The notes below the pieces were generated by a model. The model did not search any database. It saw nothing but the letters and a program-made list of their open reading frames with translations, and was not told the DNA's origin. Positions 46,801-57,775 of a DNA stretch of 64,000 bases are shown piece by piece (the first letter of the stretch is position 1; each line of letters starts with the position of its first letter). The stretch comes from Ciona intestinalis (taxonomy: Eukaryota; Chordata; Ascidiacea; Phlebobranchia; Cionidae), in assembly GCF_000224145.3 (NCBI RefSeq), contig NC_020177.2, forward strand, positions 563,526-627,525. Reading direction: 5' to 3'. A program made the translations under genes and the position numbers.

Positions 46801-48471
46801 NNNNNNNNNNNNNNNNNNNNNNNNNNNNNNNNNNNNNNNNNNNNNNNNNNNNNNNNNNNNNNNNNNNNNNNNNNNNNNNNNNNNNNNNNNNNNNNNNNNN
46901 NNNNNNNNNNNNNNNNNNNNNNNNNNNNNNNNNNNNNNNNNNNNNNNNNNNNNNNNNNNNNNNNNNNNNNNNNNNNNNNNNNNNNNNNNNNNNNNNNNNN
47001 NNNNNNNNNNNNNNNNNNNNNNNNNNNNNNNNNNNNNNNNNNNNNNNNNNNNNNNNNNNNNNNNNNNNNNNNNNNNNNNNNNNNNNNNNNNNNNNNNNNN
47101 NNNNNNNNNNNNNNNNNNNNNNNNNNNNNNNNNNNNNNNNNNNNNNNNNNNNNNNNNNNNNNNNNNNNNNNNNNNNNNNNNNNNNNNNNNNNNNNNNNNN
47201 NNNNNNNNNNNNNNNNNNNNNNNNNNNNNNNNNNNNNNNNNNNNNNNNNNNNNNNNNNNNNNNNNNNNNNNNNNNNNNNNNNNNNNNNNNNNNNNNNNNN
47301 NNNNNNNNNNNNNNNNNNNNNNNNNNNNNNNNNNNNNNNNNNNNNNNNNNNNNNNNNNNNNNNNNNNNNNNNNNNNNNNNNNNNNNNNNNNNNNNNNNNN
47401 NNNNNNNNNNNNNNNNNNNNNNNNNNNNNNNNNNNNNNNNNNNNNNNNNNNNNNNNNNNNNNNNNNNNNNNNNNNNNNNNNNNNNNNNNNNNNNNNNNNN
47501 NNNNNNNNNNNNNNNNNNNNNNNNNNNNNNNNNNNNCTATCCAGTCTGGCTTCAGCATAAATTGGATCACCATTGTTCACAGTGGGATTTTGCAATTTAG
47601 TTTGAAATGTTCCGTCAGTGTAAAAGCTAGTGCTTACTTTATACTTCTTATTTTCCCTTGAGGGTTTTAGAAATAGTTTTCTGAAAATATAAAAGTGGGG
47701 TCAGACTTTAAAGCAAATCTTTAATGGCATAGTTTCAGTTTACAAAAAGAGCATGATATTTGCTGGGCACTTTAAACGACAAAGTGGTGTTCTATTTTAT
47801 ACGGTCACACGCTGTCAACTTTTTGGATATTCACTTCATGCTTGCTTTGAGTTTTAAAAAATAGCTTTTAGAATGTTGTTTTTTTGCAAGAGGTATTTTT
47901 TTAAGAATGCTCATTAATTTACAAACCAATTTGTAAATTGTATAAATTTACATGTTTTTTTGGGTCGGGGCAATGTTTCTGTTTCCATTCCTTTGCGATG
48001 AGCGATCAAATACACACTGGAATGAGGCCGTAAGGACGCCACATCCTGACTTTAAGTTTGCTTGCAAGTTGTAAGTGGTTCTGATAAATCTTGGAGATAT
48101 CTGAAAAAGATTAGAAATGAAAGAATTGATGAATGAATCCTATTTTTCCTGTCATTATAACACGGGTGTTTCATTTTATACATGTTGTATCTGTTCATGG
48201 GTTACCACGTCTGTAACATTGTGGATGATTATAATGTATAATATTAAAACCCAACCATAGGTGCTTTAGTATGACTTTCTGCTATTTTAAGACTATATAT
48301 AATAAAACTAAACGTTTTTGATAAAAAATAAATGAAAAAAATTCAGTCTGCAAATATTGAAAAATATTGACTAAAACGAGTTGAAAACCAGAAACATCTT
48401 TCACTCACAGCAGATACAGCTCCACAGTTGTAGGCGTTGTCCATGTTAATCTGTGAAACATATCCACCATT
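43898..48471 (-). CDS. Zona pellucida (ZP) domain protein with C-terminal EGF module and duplicated ZP-C cassette (5'-partial)
   Basis: Minus-strand exons in coding order: 48409-48471 (cut by a gap), 47952-48100, 47537-47680 (cut by a gap), 46308-46461, 45891-45998, 45579-45719, 45241-45314, 44801-44954, 44379-44486 and 43898-44005 with the stop. The first two form a ZP-N part (NAYNCGAVSA, LKSGCGVLTASFQCVF). The next exons give the linker (GDPIYAEARLD) and ZP-C part (LLKQGCPVDGVSY, VYLHCYLNVCNKK). The last exon is an EGF-like module (CGQLCNVVGDNVVCSCNEGY) ending in SCVQL. ZP proteins polymerise into extracellular coats such as the egg vitelline coat. No transmembrane segment is seen at this C-terminus. 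The linker/ZP-C cassette occurs twice; whether this is one gene or two merged by assembly is open. Confidence 0.85.
44379..45719 (-). repeat. ZP exon cassette, copy 1 (A-A2-B-C)
   Basis: Four exons: A 45579-45719 (phase 0-0), A2 45241-45314 (0-2), B 44801-44954 (2-0) and C 44379-44486 (0-0). The cassette as a whole is phase 0-0 and can be added or skipped without shifting frame. The A2 donor is a weak GTTTGT but its phase fits exactly, giving LLKQG followed by CPVDGV. Confidence 0.8.
45891..47680 (-). repeat. ZP exon cassette, copy 2 (A'-[gap]-B'-C')
   Basis: Exons A' 47537-47680, B' 46308-46461 and C' 45891-45998 mirror copy 1; the A2 counterpart falls in the 819-base gap at 46718-47536. 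C' differs from C at one base in 108. B' differs from B at about 41 of 154 bases. A' matches A for about 95 bases, then diverges abruptly towards its 5' end. Confidence 0.8.
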
Positions 48472-50375
48472 NNNNNNNNNNNNNNNNNNNNNNNNNNNNN
48501 NNNNNNNNNNNNNNNNNNNNNNNNNNNNNNNNNNNNNNNNNNNNNNNNNNNNNNNNNNNNNNNNNNNNNNNNNNNNNNNNNNNNNNNNNNNNNNNNNNNN
48601 NNNNNNNNNNNNNNNNNNNNNNNNNNNNNNNNNNNNNNNNNNNNNNNNNNNNNNNNNNNNNNNNNNNNNNNNNNNNNNNNNNNNNNNNNNNNNNNNNNNN
48701 NNNNNNNNNNNNNNNNNNNNNNNNNNNNNNNNNNNNNNNNNNNNNNNNNNNNNNNNNNNNNNNNNNNNNNNNNNNNNNNNNNNNNNNNNNNNNNNNNNNN
48801 NNNNNNNNNNNNNNNNNNNNNNNNNNNNNNNNNNNNNNNNNNNNNNNNNNNNNNNNNNNNNNNNNNNNNNNNNNNNNNNNNNNNNNNNNNNNNNNNNNNN
48901 NNNNNNNNNNNNNNNNNNNNNNNNNNNNNNNNNNNNNNNNNNNNNNNNNNNNNNNNNNNNNNNNNNNNNNNNNNNNNNNNNNNNNNNNNNNNNNNNNNNN
49001 NNNNNNNNNNNNNNNNNNNNNNNNNNNNNNNNNNNNNNNNNNNNNNNNNNNNNNNNNNNNNNNNNNNNNNNNNNNNNNNNNNNNNNNNNNNNNNNNNNNN
49101 NNNNNNNNNNNNNNNNNNNNNNNNNNNNNNNNNNNNNNNNNNNNNNNNNNNNNNNNNNNNNNNNNNNNNNNNNNNNNNNNNNNNNNNNNNNNNNNNNNNN
49201 NNNNNNNNNNNNNNNNNNNNNNNNNNNNNNNNNNNNNNNNNNNNNNNNNNNNNNNNNNNNNNNNNNNNNNNNNNNNNNNNNNNNNNNNNNNNNNNNNNNN
49301 NNNNNNNNNNNNNNNNNNNNNNNNNNNNNNNNNNNNNNNNNNNNNNNNNNNNNNNNNNNNNNNNNNNNNNNNNNNNNNNNNNNNNNNNNNNNNNNNNNNN
49401 NNNNNNNNNNNNNNNNNNNNNNNNNNNNNNNNNNNNNNNNNNNNNNNNNNNNNNNNNNNNNNNNNNNNNNNATTGTGCTAGATTAGACTGTTAGAGCTCG
49501 TAACCAAATTGGCTTGTAACCAAAGGATACACAACTTGATAGTGCTTTCAACAATTGTTGGCGCGTGTGTGTCTTAGGCATAACATCTAACGAAAATTGG
49601 TCTAGCCCAATGGTCACTAAAGGGCCATTAAAGGTTTTTTTTCGGCTATACAAATAACAATCATCCAAATTTTCGGCTATACAAATAACAATCACCGACA
49701 AAGTTATATATAGTATATAGGAAAAAACGGGACACCTTTAGCATAAAACACCTGTTCGTATTTCAAACAACTTACAACAGTCTATGGGAGTCGTGAGGAT
49801 ACGGTTTTGGGCACGAGGTGTGTATAACAGAACACCCGTGTTATAACAACTGTCGTTTTTCCGCCACGTGAGGATAATAAGTTATATACATTTAGATATC
49901 CGTAGCAGTTATATCCCTTATTATTACCACCACTACCCCCATATTAACCAAGTCTCATAACTTCCAGTTACAAACCTCGGCTGTTTAAAGTCCCGCAAAC
50001 CATATCCCATCCACACTAAATATAAGTTCATACTCGATCAACTAACTTCAGACCTTTGCATTAAGAAATGTTCTAAACGGTAAGTTGAGCTGAAACTGTT
50101 AATATTAACTTCTTTACATTGCTTGTATTTTAGGGTTCAAAACCCGCAGTTATTCATCTTACCATCTTTAGCACACCCTTTATTAATAGTATGCTTTTAA
50201 GGCTGTCATTTTTGTTGTTGAATTCCGTTTTTCGTTCTATAAATATAACGATCTTGGCTGTCGTTTCGAAGAGATAAAATAAGGTGGGAAAAGATGGTAC
50301 GCCATTTAACGAAGAGAAGAAATAGCTTCCTATGCATTTAAAACATATAGACCAATAATGATTATGACATCACAG
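48472..50375. other. Gap and intergenic region between ZP gene (-) and WSCD gene (+)
   Basis: This holds a 1000-base N gap (48472-49471), a SINE-like copy (about 49480-49720) and a truncated terminal-inverted-repeat element (49715-49808). The 5' exons of both divergent neighbours are missing and are probably in or near the gap. I see no recognisable exon in 49810-50375. Confidence 0.55.
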
Positions 50376-53089
50376 GAGGATGACATATATATTGTTACAA
50401 AGGAATATATGCGCTTGTACGTCACAATTACAAGATTTGGTTGACCTAGAAACAAGCAATAATTGTTCTATGACGTGCGAGGGAAATTCCCATGAAAGTT
50501 GCGGGGGTTATAACGAGGTCAACGCTTATCAGGTTCTGGAGAATTGTGTTGCAGGTGGGTTGGTTGCCTATTAATTTACCGGCTCCATAGCACAAGGTAA
50601 AGGTGTCTGCCTGTACAGTAGGGTGGGGGGAGATAGGCATCTTTAGCACATATATACCATACAAGTATCCTGATCGTGTTCTAAACAATTAACAACGGTC
50701 TGTAGGAGTCGTGAGGATACGATTTTATAATTCTTTGAATGTTTTTTGTTTACTACCAAACGGGACGAGAAAACGAAATGAAAAGGTGGCCCATCTTTCC
50801 CCTCATACTGTATATGAAACAGAACGCCCATCTTATAACAAATGCCAATGTCCTGTCACGCGAGGGTAAATTCCATCCATGTATTTAATCACTTAATTGT
50901 TTCGTCAAAGGCAGGGAAAATGTCGTCACATCAAAACATTTTCTTGGTTGTTTCGCCCCGGCTTCGAATTGGACGAAAGATCTTCAGCTTCGAGGAACCA
51001 GGGATACAAAATCTTGTATATTGGTTTGTGAACATCAGATGCTGCCTATGGCTGTCGTTGATCACTTGCATAAGTGTTGGTGTGGATATATGACAGACAG
51101 GTAACATGTGTTGGTGTGGATATATGACAGACAGGTAACATGTGTTGGTGTGGATATATGACAGACAGGTAACTCTCGGTTCGAGACTCGATGCTGCAAT
51201 ACCATTATTGTAGGCATGTGTTTCCCTGACTAGACAATTAATGACAATTGGTATAACCGAGTGGACACTAATAGGTTATCTAAATTGTCAAACCCATACA
51301 GAAAAAAACAAACAATCATCTGATTCTAGACAGTTACATACGTAGTAACTTGTAAGCAGGCACGAGGTGTATGAAACGCAATAGTCGTGCAGATATCGAC
51401 TGCTGTCGTTGCGCCGCCACTCGTGAATCAAAAAGTTGCAATCATTCGAGAAAATCATGCCCACGCTTTTATGTTGCCCATAATAAAAATAGTCTTCGAA
51501 ACAATATTGTTCTGGCAACAAGTTGGCAGTTAAATATTTTTCTAAACGCTTCTCTTATATTTCCAGATTTAACCAAACGCACAGAATAATGTCGGCGGGT
51601 GATTGTGGAGAGAAACATCTATCATCGGTCTACCACACAATACATGGGGACAACAGGTGCCAACCAACCAGGTTTCTCAATATTTCGGAAACTCGTTTCA
51701 AGGTTGGGTTGCTGTCAATGCCAGGTGCGGGAAACACGTGGGTTCGATACATGCTTGATAAAACTACTGGTGTTTACACGGGGAGCCACTACAGAGATAA
51801 AGCGTTGTTTAAAAGCGGTAAGTTGGAATGTATGCGATAATTGTTTGCAATATTAAACTAAATGACATTTTATTTTTATTTTAGTTACGTACGTGGTAAT
51901 TAAAGAAAATAAGTACCTACAAAGTTACATATAGTATGGTGGGAAAGATGGGACACCTTTTCATTCTATTTTCTCGTCCTATATTTGGTAGTGAAGAAAA
52001 ACATTCAAAGAATTATAAAACCCTGTCCTTACGACTTCCATAGACCGTTGTTAATTGTTTAAAACATGATCAGGATATTATGTGCCAAAGGTGTCCCATC
52101 TTTCCCCACAGTAGTATATATACATGGTAACTTAAGCAGGGACGAGGTGTATGAAACAGAACACTGGTTTTATATAACCGTGGTTGCCGCTCGAGAGGTT
52201 ATTTCTGTTACATTCATTTATTCATTTCCAACAAAATTTAGGTCTTCTCGGGGAGTTACAACCCAAAGGCGTGGCAATTGTCAAAGACCACATATTCGAA
52301 AGGAAGAATGTTTACGATTACAACTCCGCTGTTATCCTTATAAGGAATCCATACGATGCGTGGATAGCGGAGTTTAATCGGAAGATGAGCAACAGTCACG
52401 TGGGTTCGGTCAACAAAGCTCGATATTACAATAAAGGTGTTGTGGTGTAATTAAAATATAAACTAAATAAACATATATATGTATATACAGCTGACACTTT
52501 GATGTTATGGTTGCATAAATTTACATACGTGGTAACTCGTATAGGCGGATATATGAGACAAAACACCCGTGTTATAACGAATGTCGTTGCTTCGCAACGC
52601 GGAGATAAAAAAAGAATATTATTATTTTTTCTTAAATTAAGAAATAAAGTAATGAATGAATGTAACTTATTTATCCCGCGTGGCGCGGCAATCGTATTCT
52701 GATTCACGCATCTTTCTTTCAAAGGTTTCAAGAATCGCTTCGTGAACGGATCCCGAAGTAGTCTATGGGTTAACATGATTGACGAAGTCATTAAAAGCAA
52801 AAAACGATTTTATGTCGTGTTTTATGAAGACCTGAAGACAAATGCGATCACGGAACTCCGGAAGATAGTTGGCTTCCTAGCAACCCCCGGGCTAAAGTCG
52901 GATGACCTGGAAACGAGGCTTCACTGTTTGAGTCTACAGATCAACGGGCAGAACAAAAGGAACTCAGATTCGGAAGATTTTGATCCGTTTGATGACGACA
53001 TGAAGATGCTTGTTAATTCACAAATACGGTTTGTTCGGGAACTTCTACGTAACAATAGTGATGTGGAACTACCGGTATACGAGAGATAA
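50376..53089 (+). CDS. WSCD: WSC-domain sulfotransferase, WSCD1/WSCD2-like (5'-partial)
   Basis: Five phase-consistent exons: about 50376-50554 (start uncertain; 50403 also possible), 50911-51100, 51567-51817, 52242-52436 and 52725-53089. The first exon ends one WSC domain (NNCSMTCEGNSHESCGGYNE). The second encodes another WSC domain (HFLGCFAPASNW, CWCG). The remaining exons form the sulfotransferase: a 5' PAPS-binding loop LLSMPGAGNTWVRYML, a 3' phosphate-binding segment AVILIRNPYDAWIAEFNRK and a C-terminal part with YVVFYEDLKTN. The match to vertebrate WSCD proteins (Golgi type II membrane enzymes, reported to sulfate sialic acid) is clear along the whole length. The signal-anchor and the start of the first WSC domain are not found; they should lie upstream, perhaps in the gap. 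Confidence 0.92.
51067..51170 (+). repeat. 34-bp tandem triplication covering a splice donor
   Basis: The unit TGTTGGTGTGGATATATGAC followed by AGACAGGTAACATG is present three times. The first copy is the end of the WSCD exon and its donor at 51100/51101; the other two are in the intron. Confidence 0.95.
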
Positions 53090-54166
53090 TAATCAACGTT
53101 AAATAGGAATATTTATTTAGAGTTACTTACACCAGAGCTCACACATTGTGGCCAAGGGATCTAAAAGACACAAGCCACACAGCTATATGGACCGAACGAT
53201 CTGATTTAATAAAACAACTCTGCTTTAAATACACCATGCTGGTATATGCATACGCGAAAACATGCGCGTAGCCAATAATACTACTTGAGTAAAATTGTCA
53301 AACAAATGCGTAGCAAAAGAAAGTAACAGGAAACTTAAGTGCAGGAATTGCATTGTAATAGAAATAAATGTTCGCTATGTGATTGTGTGTTTAGTTTGAC
53401 CCAATTGTAACCGAATGTTTATACAATGGCCTGTCTGATGCATCATAATCACGAGATTCTAGTCTTGTGACAACTGACAACCTGCTGTGTGACGTCACAA
53501 TACGCTCATATTCCACACTTCTGTTCCGCGATAATTCGCGAAAACAGAAAACAGCGGTTTATAAATTCTTGCCAAAATATAAATAACCTCAAACAGTTTA
53601 CAATATCGTGTACACGCTAAGGCTATTTTACGTTGTTCATCAATCTAAAAGACGAGTAAATGGAACTTTGAGATTCGCGTTACCGCCATTACCACGGAAT
53701 ATTCACTATGACGTCACAATCCAATCGCGGAATAATCAGCTGTTTTATGTTCTGTGTTGTTGCATTTGTAAAATCAAAGGTTTTAAGTTAAGTTTTTGAA
53801 GGTACAAGTGTTTAATTTACGTAAAATCGTTAGAATATCTTATGTGAAGTCCCAAAGAATACGGTACCGTATTTTTTTTTTTTTTTTTTTGCGGCTATCG
53901 AAAAATGCCGCCAAATTTCAATGAAAAGTAGTTTTTTTGATGCTAAACTAGGTTAAGTCACTCTCAGTTCTGCGAATGTGGTGTAAAAGTGGTAAATAAT
54001 AATATGTGAAATTTTTATCAAATTAATTTGCCGCGAACAGATCCCCAAAAAAGTTTGCTGGGGTCCAAAAATCAGAGAATTTTTGATATAAACAGTATTT
54101 TTCATAAAAACTTATTCTGTACGACACAGGTTATTAGCATATTATCCCATAGTTTAGTAATAGGCC
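53090..54166 (+). promoter_or_regulatory. Folliculin upstream region with paired CRE sites
   Basis: There is no coding exon in this stretch. Two perfect CRE palindromes TGACGTCA lie at 53490-53497 and 53709-53716, and the second is followed by CCAAT at 53721-53725. This fits a CREB/ATF-type promoter for the folliculin gene starting at 54167. A poly-T run lies near 53872-53890. Confidence 0.5.
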
Positions 54167-56503
54167 ATGGAAGCTGTTATTGCCCTGTGTCATTTCTGTG
54201 AACAACATGGACCGAGCGTAATGTTTACATGCGAGAAAATATTAGATGTTTTTCAACACGCTACTGCACTGACACCTGATGTAACATCAGAGTCAGGATC
54301 GGCAGAAACCTCATCTTATTCATCATCTGTACCAACATCATTATCAATGGATTCCACTCTAACTAATGTTGGGAACCTTGGTGGAAATTTAAGGAAGATG
54401 GATTTATGCGAAGCTTGCCGGTCATTATCTGAAGATGACCCAGGTTTTGTAAGTTACGATCGGGACAGCGGAACAAAGTTTGTGAGCACACAACACCCGC
54501 ACAATCCGGAAGTGTTTAGACTGGTACGACAAGCGTGTGTTCGTAGTTTAAGCTGTGAAGTTTGCCCGGGGAGAGAAGGCCCTATTATGTTTGGCGACGG
54601 CCAACATGGTTACGTCATCAGTTATACTTTCTATGTTAAAGACAATTTAGCAAGAGGACTTCAGCGTTGGTACAGCATTATCTGTATTATGAAGGACAGA
54701 GTGTTTCTCATCCAATCTTGGCCATTCCTTGTCAGTTGTATTGGGAATATTATTCAATACATGCAAGTAAGTGGTGCTGGCTATTTGTCCAAGTATGGTA
54801 TCTTTGTATGAAGTGCTTCATTATAAAGTTTAATTTTATCTAATATCCAATTTTAAGAGAATGGCCCACAAATATTTCATGCAAACCCATTTTATCAAAA
54901 AAACATTACACATTCAGACTAGAACAAATCATTTTAGAAGTTTGTGCAGAATTATATTGCCATGATTGTAGTGTTAATTAAAATTTAGACTTTTTTTACC
55001 TAACGCAATGTACTGTAAAAGTTTACTCAATTTTAAACTTGTCTTTTGCAGAGCTGTGCAGATTCCGTTTACAAAATTGAATCTTCCGAATCTCCCCAAC
55101 ATAAAACTCGGATGCTGCCTCGTGTGTCCAACGTTGTAACACCTCATAACTTTCGCCAACACAGGGGACACAACTCCAATGCAAGAGCCCTCATTCAACT
55201 GACTGGCAACCCTGAGTTGTATCCGTATCTCCACACAGCATTTACATGGATCATGCGCGCGTGTAAAATGAGGTTCAAGGAAAAGATCGTACAAGGAGCG
55301 AGGATGGACGATGATGTTGTGCGAGATGAGATCATTGAACGAACCTCACGATCTAACTCACTCGCAACGGATGACATTGACGAGATCCAAGCTGATTTTA
55401 ATATGATATCTATTACCAGCCCGTGCTCAAGTACTGAGCCTATATTCACATCGTTACGACACATGAGAGAGGTGTTGCAACCTCCTTTGTTTAAAGCAAT
55501 AGCTTGGCATCTTGTGGTTGGGAACCAAGTTATTTGGAAAGGACAAGATCAAGATTTGATAACTTCTGCACTTGTTGTGCTTAAACAACTGTTACCAGTT
55601 GGTTGTGTGAAAATGCAAACAAGATCAGACAAGTATTTAAACTCATATAAAGCCAACTTGTTAGGTTTGACAGAAAAAGCTTGTGTGCCATCTCATGTTA
55701 AATCAGCTGAACATTTTATTTTGATTCACGTTCTTCGGAAAAATAACAACGGACAGAAATTCAGTCACATTTATCCTTCATTGCCCCCAAACAATAATTC
55801 AATGAATGGAATTGAATTTCGTGTGACAAACAGTTGTATTTTGCCGGAGAAAGGTCCGGAGATGTTGAACAAAGTTGAGGTTGCCATCGCTAACGACAGC
55901 TTGTCACCAGAAGTTGTCAGACATTGTTTAATTTGTTTAAAGGAAGAATGGATGAAGTAAGTTCAAATAATAAATTATAAACTTTGTCATTGAAGTATGG
56001 CTGGCTCTACTGTAACCGGATAATTATTGTCAACAAAATAGGGGGTGTCAGGGTAAGGGGTGAAGGCTTAAATGGTTAGTTGTTTGGGTCTTAGGGTTAT
56101 TAGGGCGTAAAAGCTGTCACTTTAAAATTGCATCAAAAATACTAGGTTTCTTGTAAAGTAGTGTTGCATTGGCTTTGAAAATACCATAGACTTATTAAAC
56201 CTAACTAAACTTAATAATTTATGCCATTAGCAAAAATGCCGCATTTGCTCTCGTTTTTTTCTGATACAAAAGTAGAATATTATATACATTAACTTAACCA
56301 AGAAATATTTAATTTTCAGCAAAGTGAAAATTCTTTACAAATTCACGAAGATCGATAACCGAGACAAAGAAGAAACTGCACGAATGCTCCAAGGATGTCT
56401 TCAGTGCACAGATGATGATGTTAGACTCCTAAAGTTCTGGATGACTGGACTCTCTTCCAAGTTTAAGGAGGAACTTCGTCAATCAGCGTTGATGCCTGAA
56501 TGA
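54167..56503 (+). CDS. FLCN: Folliculin
   Basis: Three exons, 54167-54766, 55052-55956 and 56320-56503, encode a complete 562-residue protein; human folliculin has 579. The start reads MEAVIALCHFCEQHGPSVMF, close to the human start. Family landmarks include RQACVRSLSCEVCPGREGP, QRWYSIICIMKDR, the DENN-region segments FKAIAWHLVVGNQVIWK and LPVGCVKM, and the C-terminal LLKFWMTGLS. Folliculin with FNIP acts as a GTPase-activating protein for RagC/D in lysosomal mTORC1 signalling. The acidic linker after the longin part is serine-rich and differs from vertebrates. Start, stop and both introns are clear. Confidence 0.97.
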
Positions 56504-57775
56504 TTGATGAAGTTTGTTATCCATTCAATGTAACTTATTTATCCTCAAGCTAGGGGGGGGACACCCGTCGCTATAACATGGCTGTTCTGTTTCATACATC
56601 TCCTGCCGCTTATAATTTACAATGTCTGTTATTTAATTGGCTGATAATTTAGACCCATATATATAAACTCTTGATTAAAGCAATTATTGCCAAGTGTCTT
56701 GCCCAAGAACATATACTACACCTACAATGGTTATGACAACAAGCCTTCAACCCATGACCTCTGGGTTAGAGGTATGCACGCTAATTAACTGGGCAACGGC
56801 ACAGGATAGGTTTTTAAAACTTTAGTGCTGTCAACATCAACTAGATAATCAAACAGTTTGTCTTCATTTTCTTTCTTTCATGTAAATATGATATTGAAGT
56901 ATTTAAATTATAGGTGATTCTTGTCATTAAATTTAGAAGAAATCACGGATGAAAATTTGGCTTTATTTCTCCAACTTGTCGTAATCATATTTGAATATAT
57001 TTTATAATTGTTTTACATATTGTTTCTCATATTTTTTCTTTAAATATACTCTTATTTTCTACTATTTTTTTAAACTTCACTTAAATAAAAAAAGATCTAT
57101 TATTACATAAAAATATAAATCACTTGAATGCAGTCGATCCATATGCGTTATCTGCACATTAAAAAACCTATTGTATTTTGTTTTTCAAGACAAAATAATA
57201 ATAAAGCGATTTTTCCTGGACATATGTTCAGGTCTCGTCCATAACTGTGTGAGCAACAAAAAGTAAATGCAAAAGTGAGATCAAGGAATATATATATAGG
57301 TGCTTTATTATAATACTTTTAATATATACTGCTTCAAAATAAATGGTTTCTTAAAAGCAAGCCGATGTTTCTGGGCAACTGGGTTAAACATAAAATATAC
57401 AATTGTCTTTCATAAACTGAATAAAATAAATAAAAATCGCACTGTTAAAATCGCACTGTTCAAAGTATAACACAATTGTCTTTCATAAACTGAATAAAAA
57501 AATTAAAAATCGCACTGTTCAAAGTATAACACAATTGTCTTTCATAAACTGAATAAAATAAATAAAAATCGCACTATAATACAATTGTCTTTCATAAACT
57601 GAATAAAATAAATAAAAACCGCGCTGTTCAAAGTATAAAAGTAGTTCACTTCACAGAGCTTTTAATTAAAGTCAGTCTTGAGTTGGAGTCTATGCAAAAA
57701 ATTTTTCACAAATAGTACTCACAAATGCTCTTGGTTAAGTGGTACTAAGCCATACATATACTATGACAAATCCAT
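56504..57775. other. Convergent intergenic region, folliculin (+) and lipoxygenase (-)
   Basis: No coding exon lies here. It contains a minus-strand SINE copy (about 56520-56815), AT-rich sequence and a short tandem array at 57405-57640. Both 3' UTRs must be here. Confidence 0.6.
57405..57640 (+). repeat. Tandem repeat of about 60 bp
   Basis: Units like CAATTGTCTTTCATAAACTG followed by AATAAAATAAATAAAAATCG recur four times between folliculin and lipoxygenase. Confidence 0.9.

Noticed and set aside
46690-49486. Long open frames of about 300-350 residues
   Set aside because: They consist almost only of unknown bases in assembly gaps.
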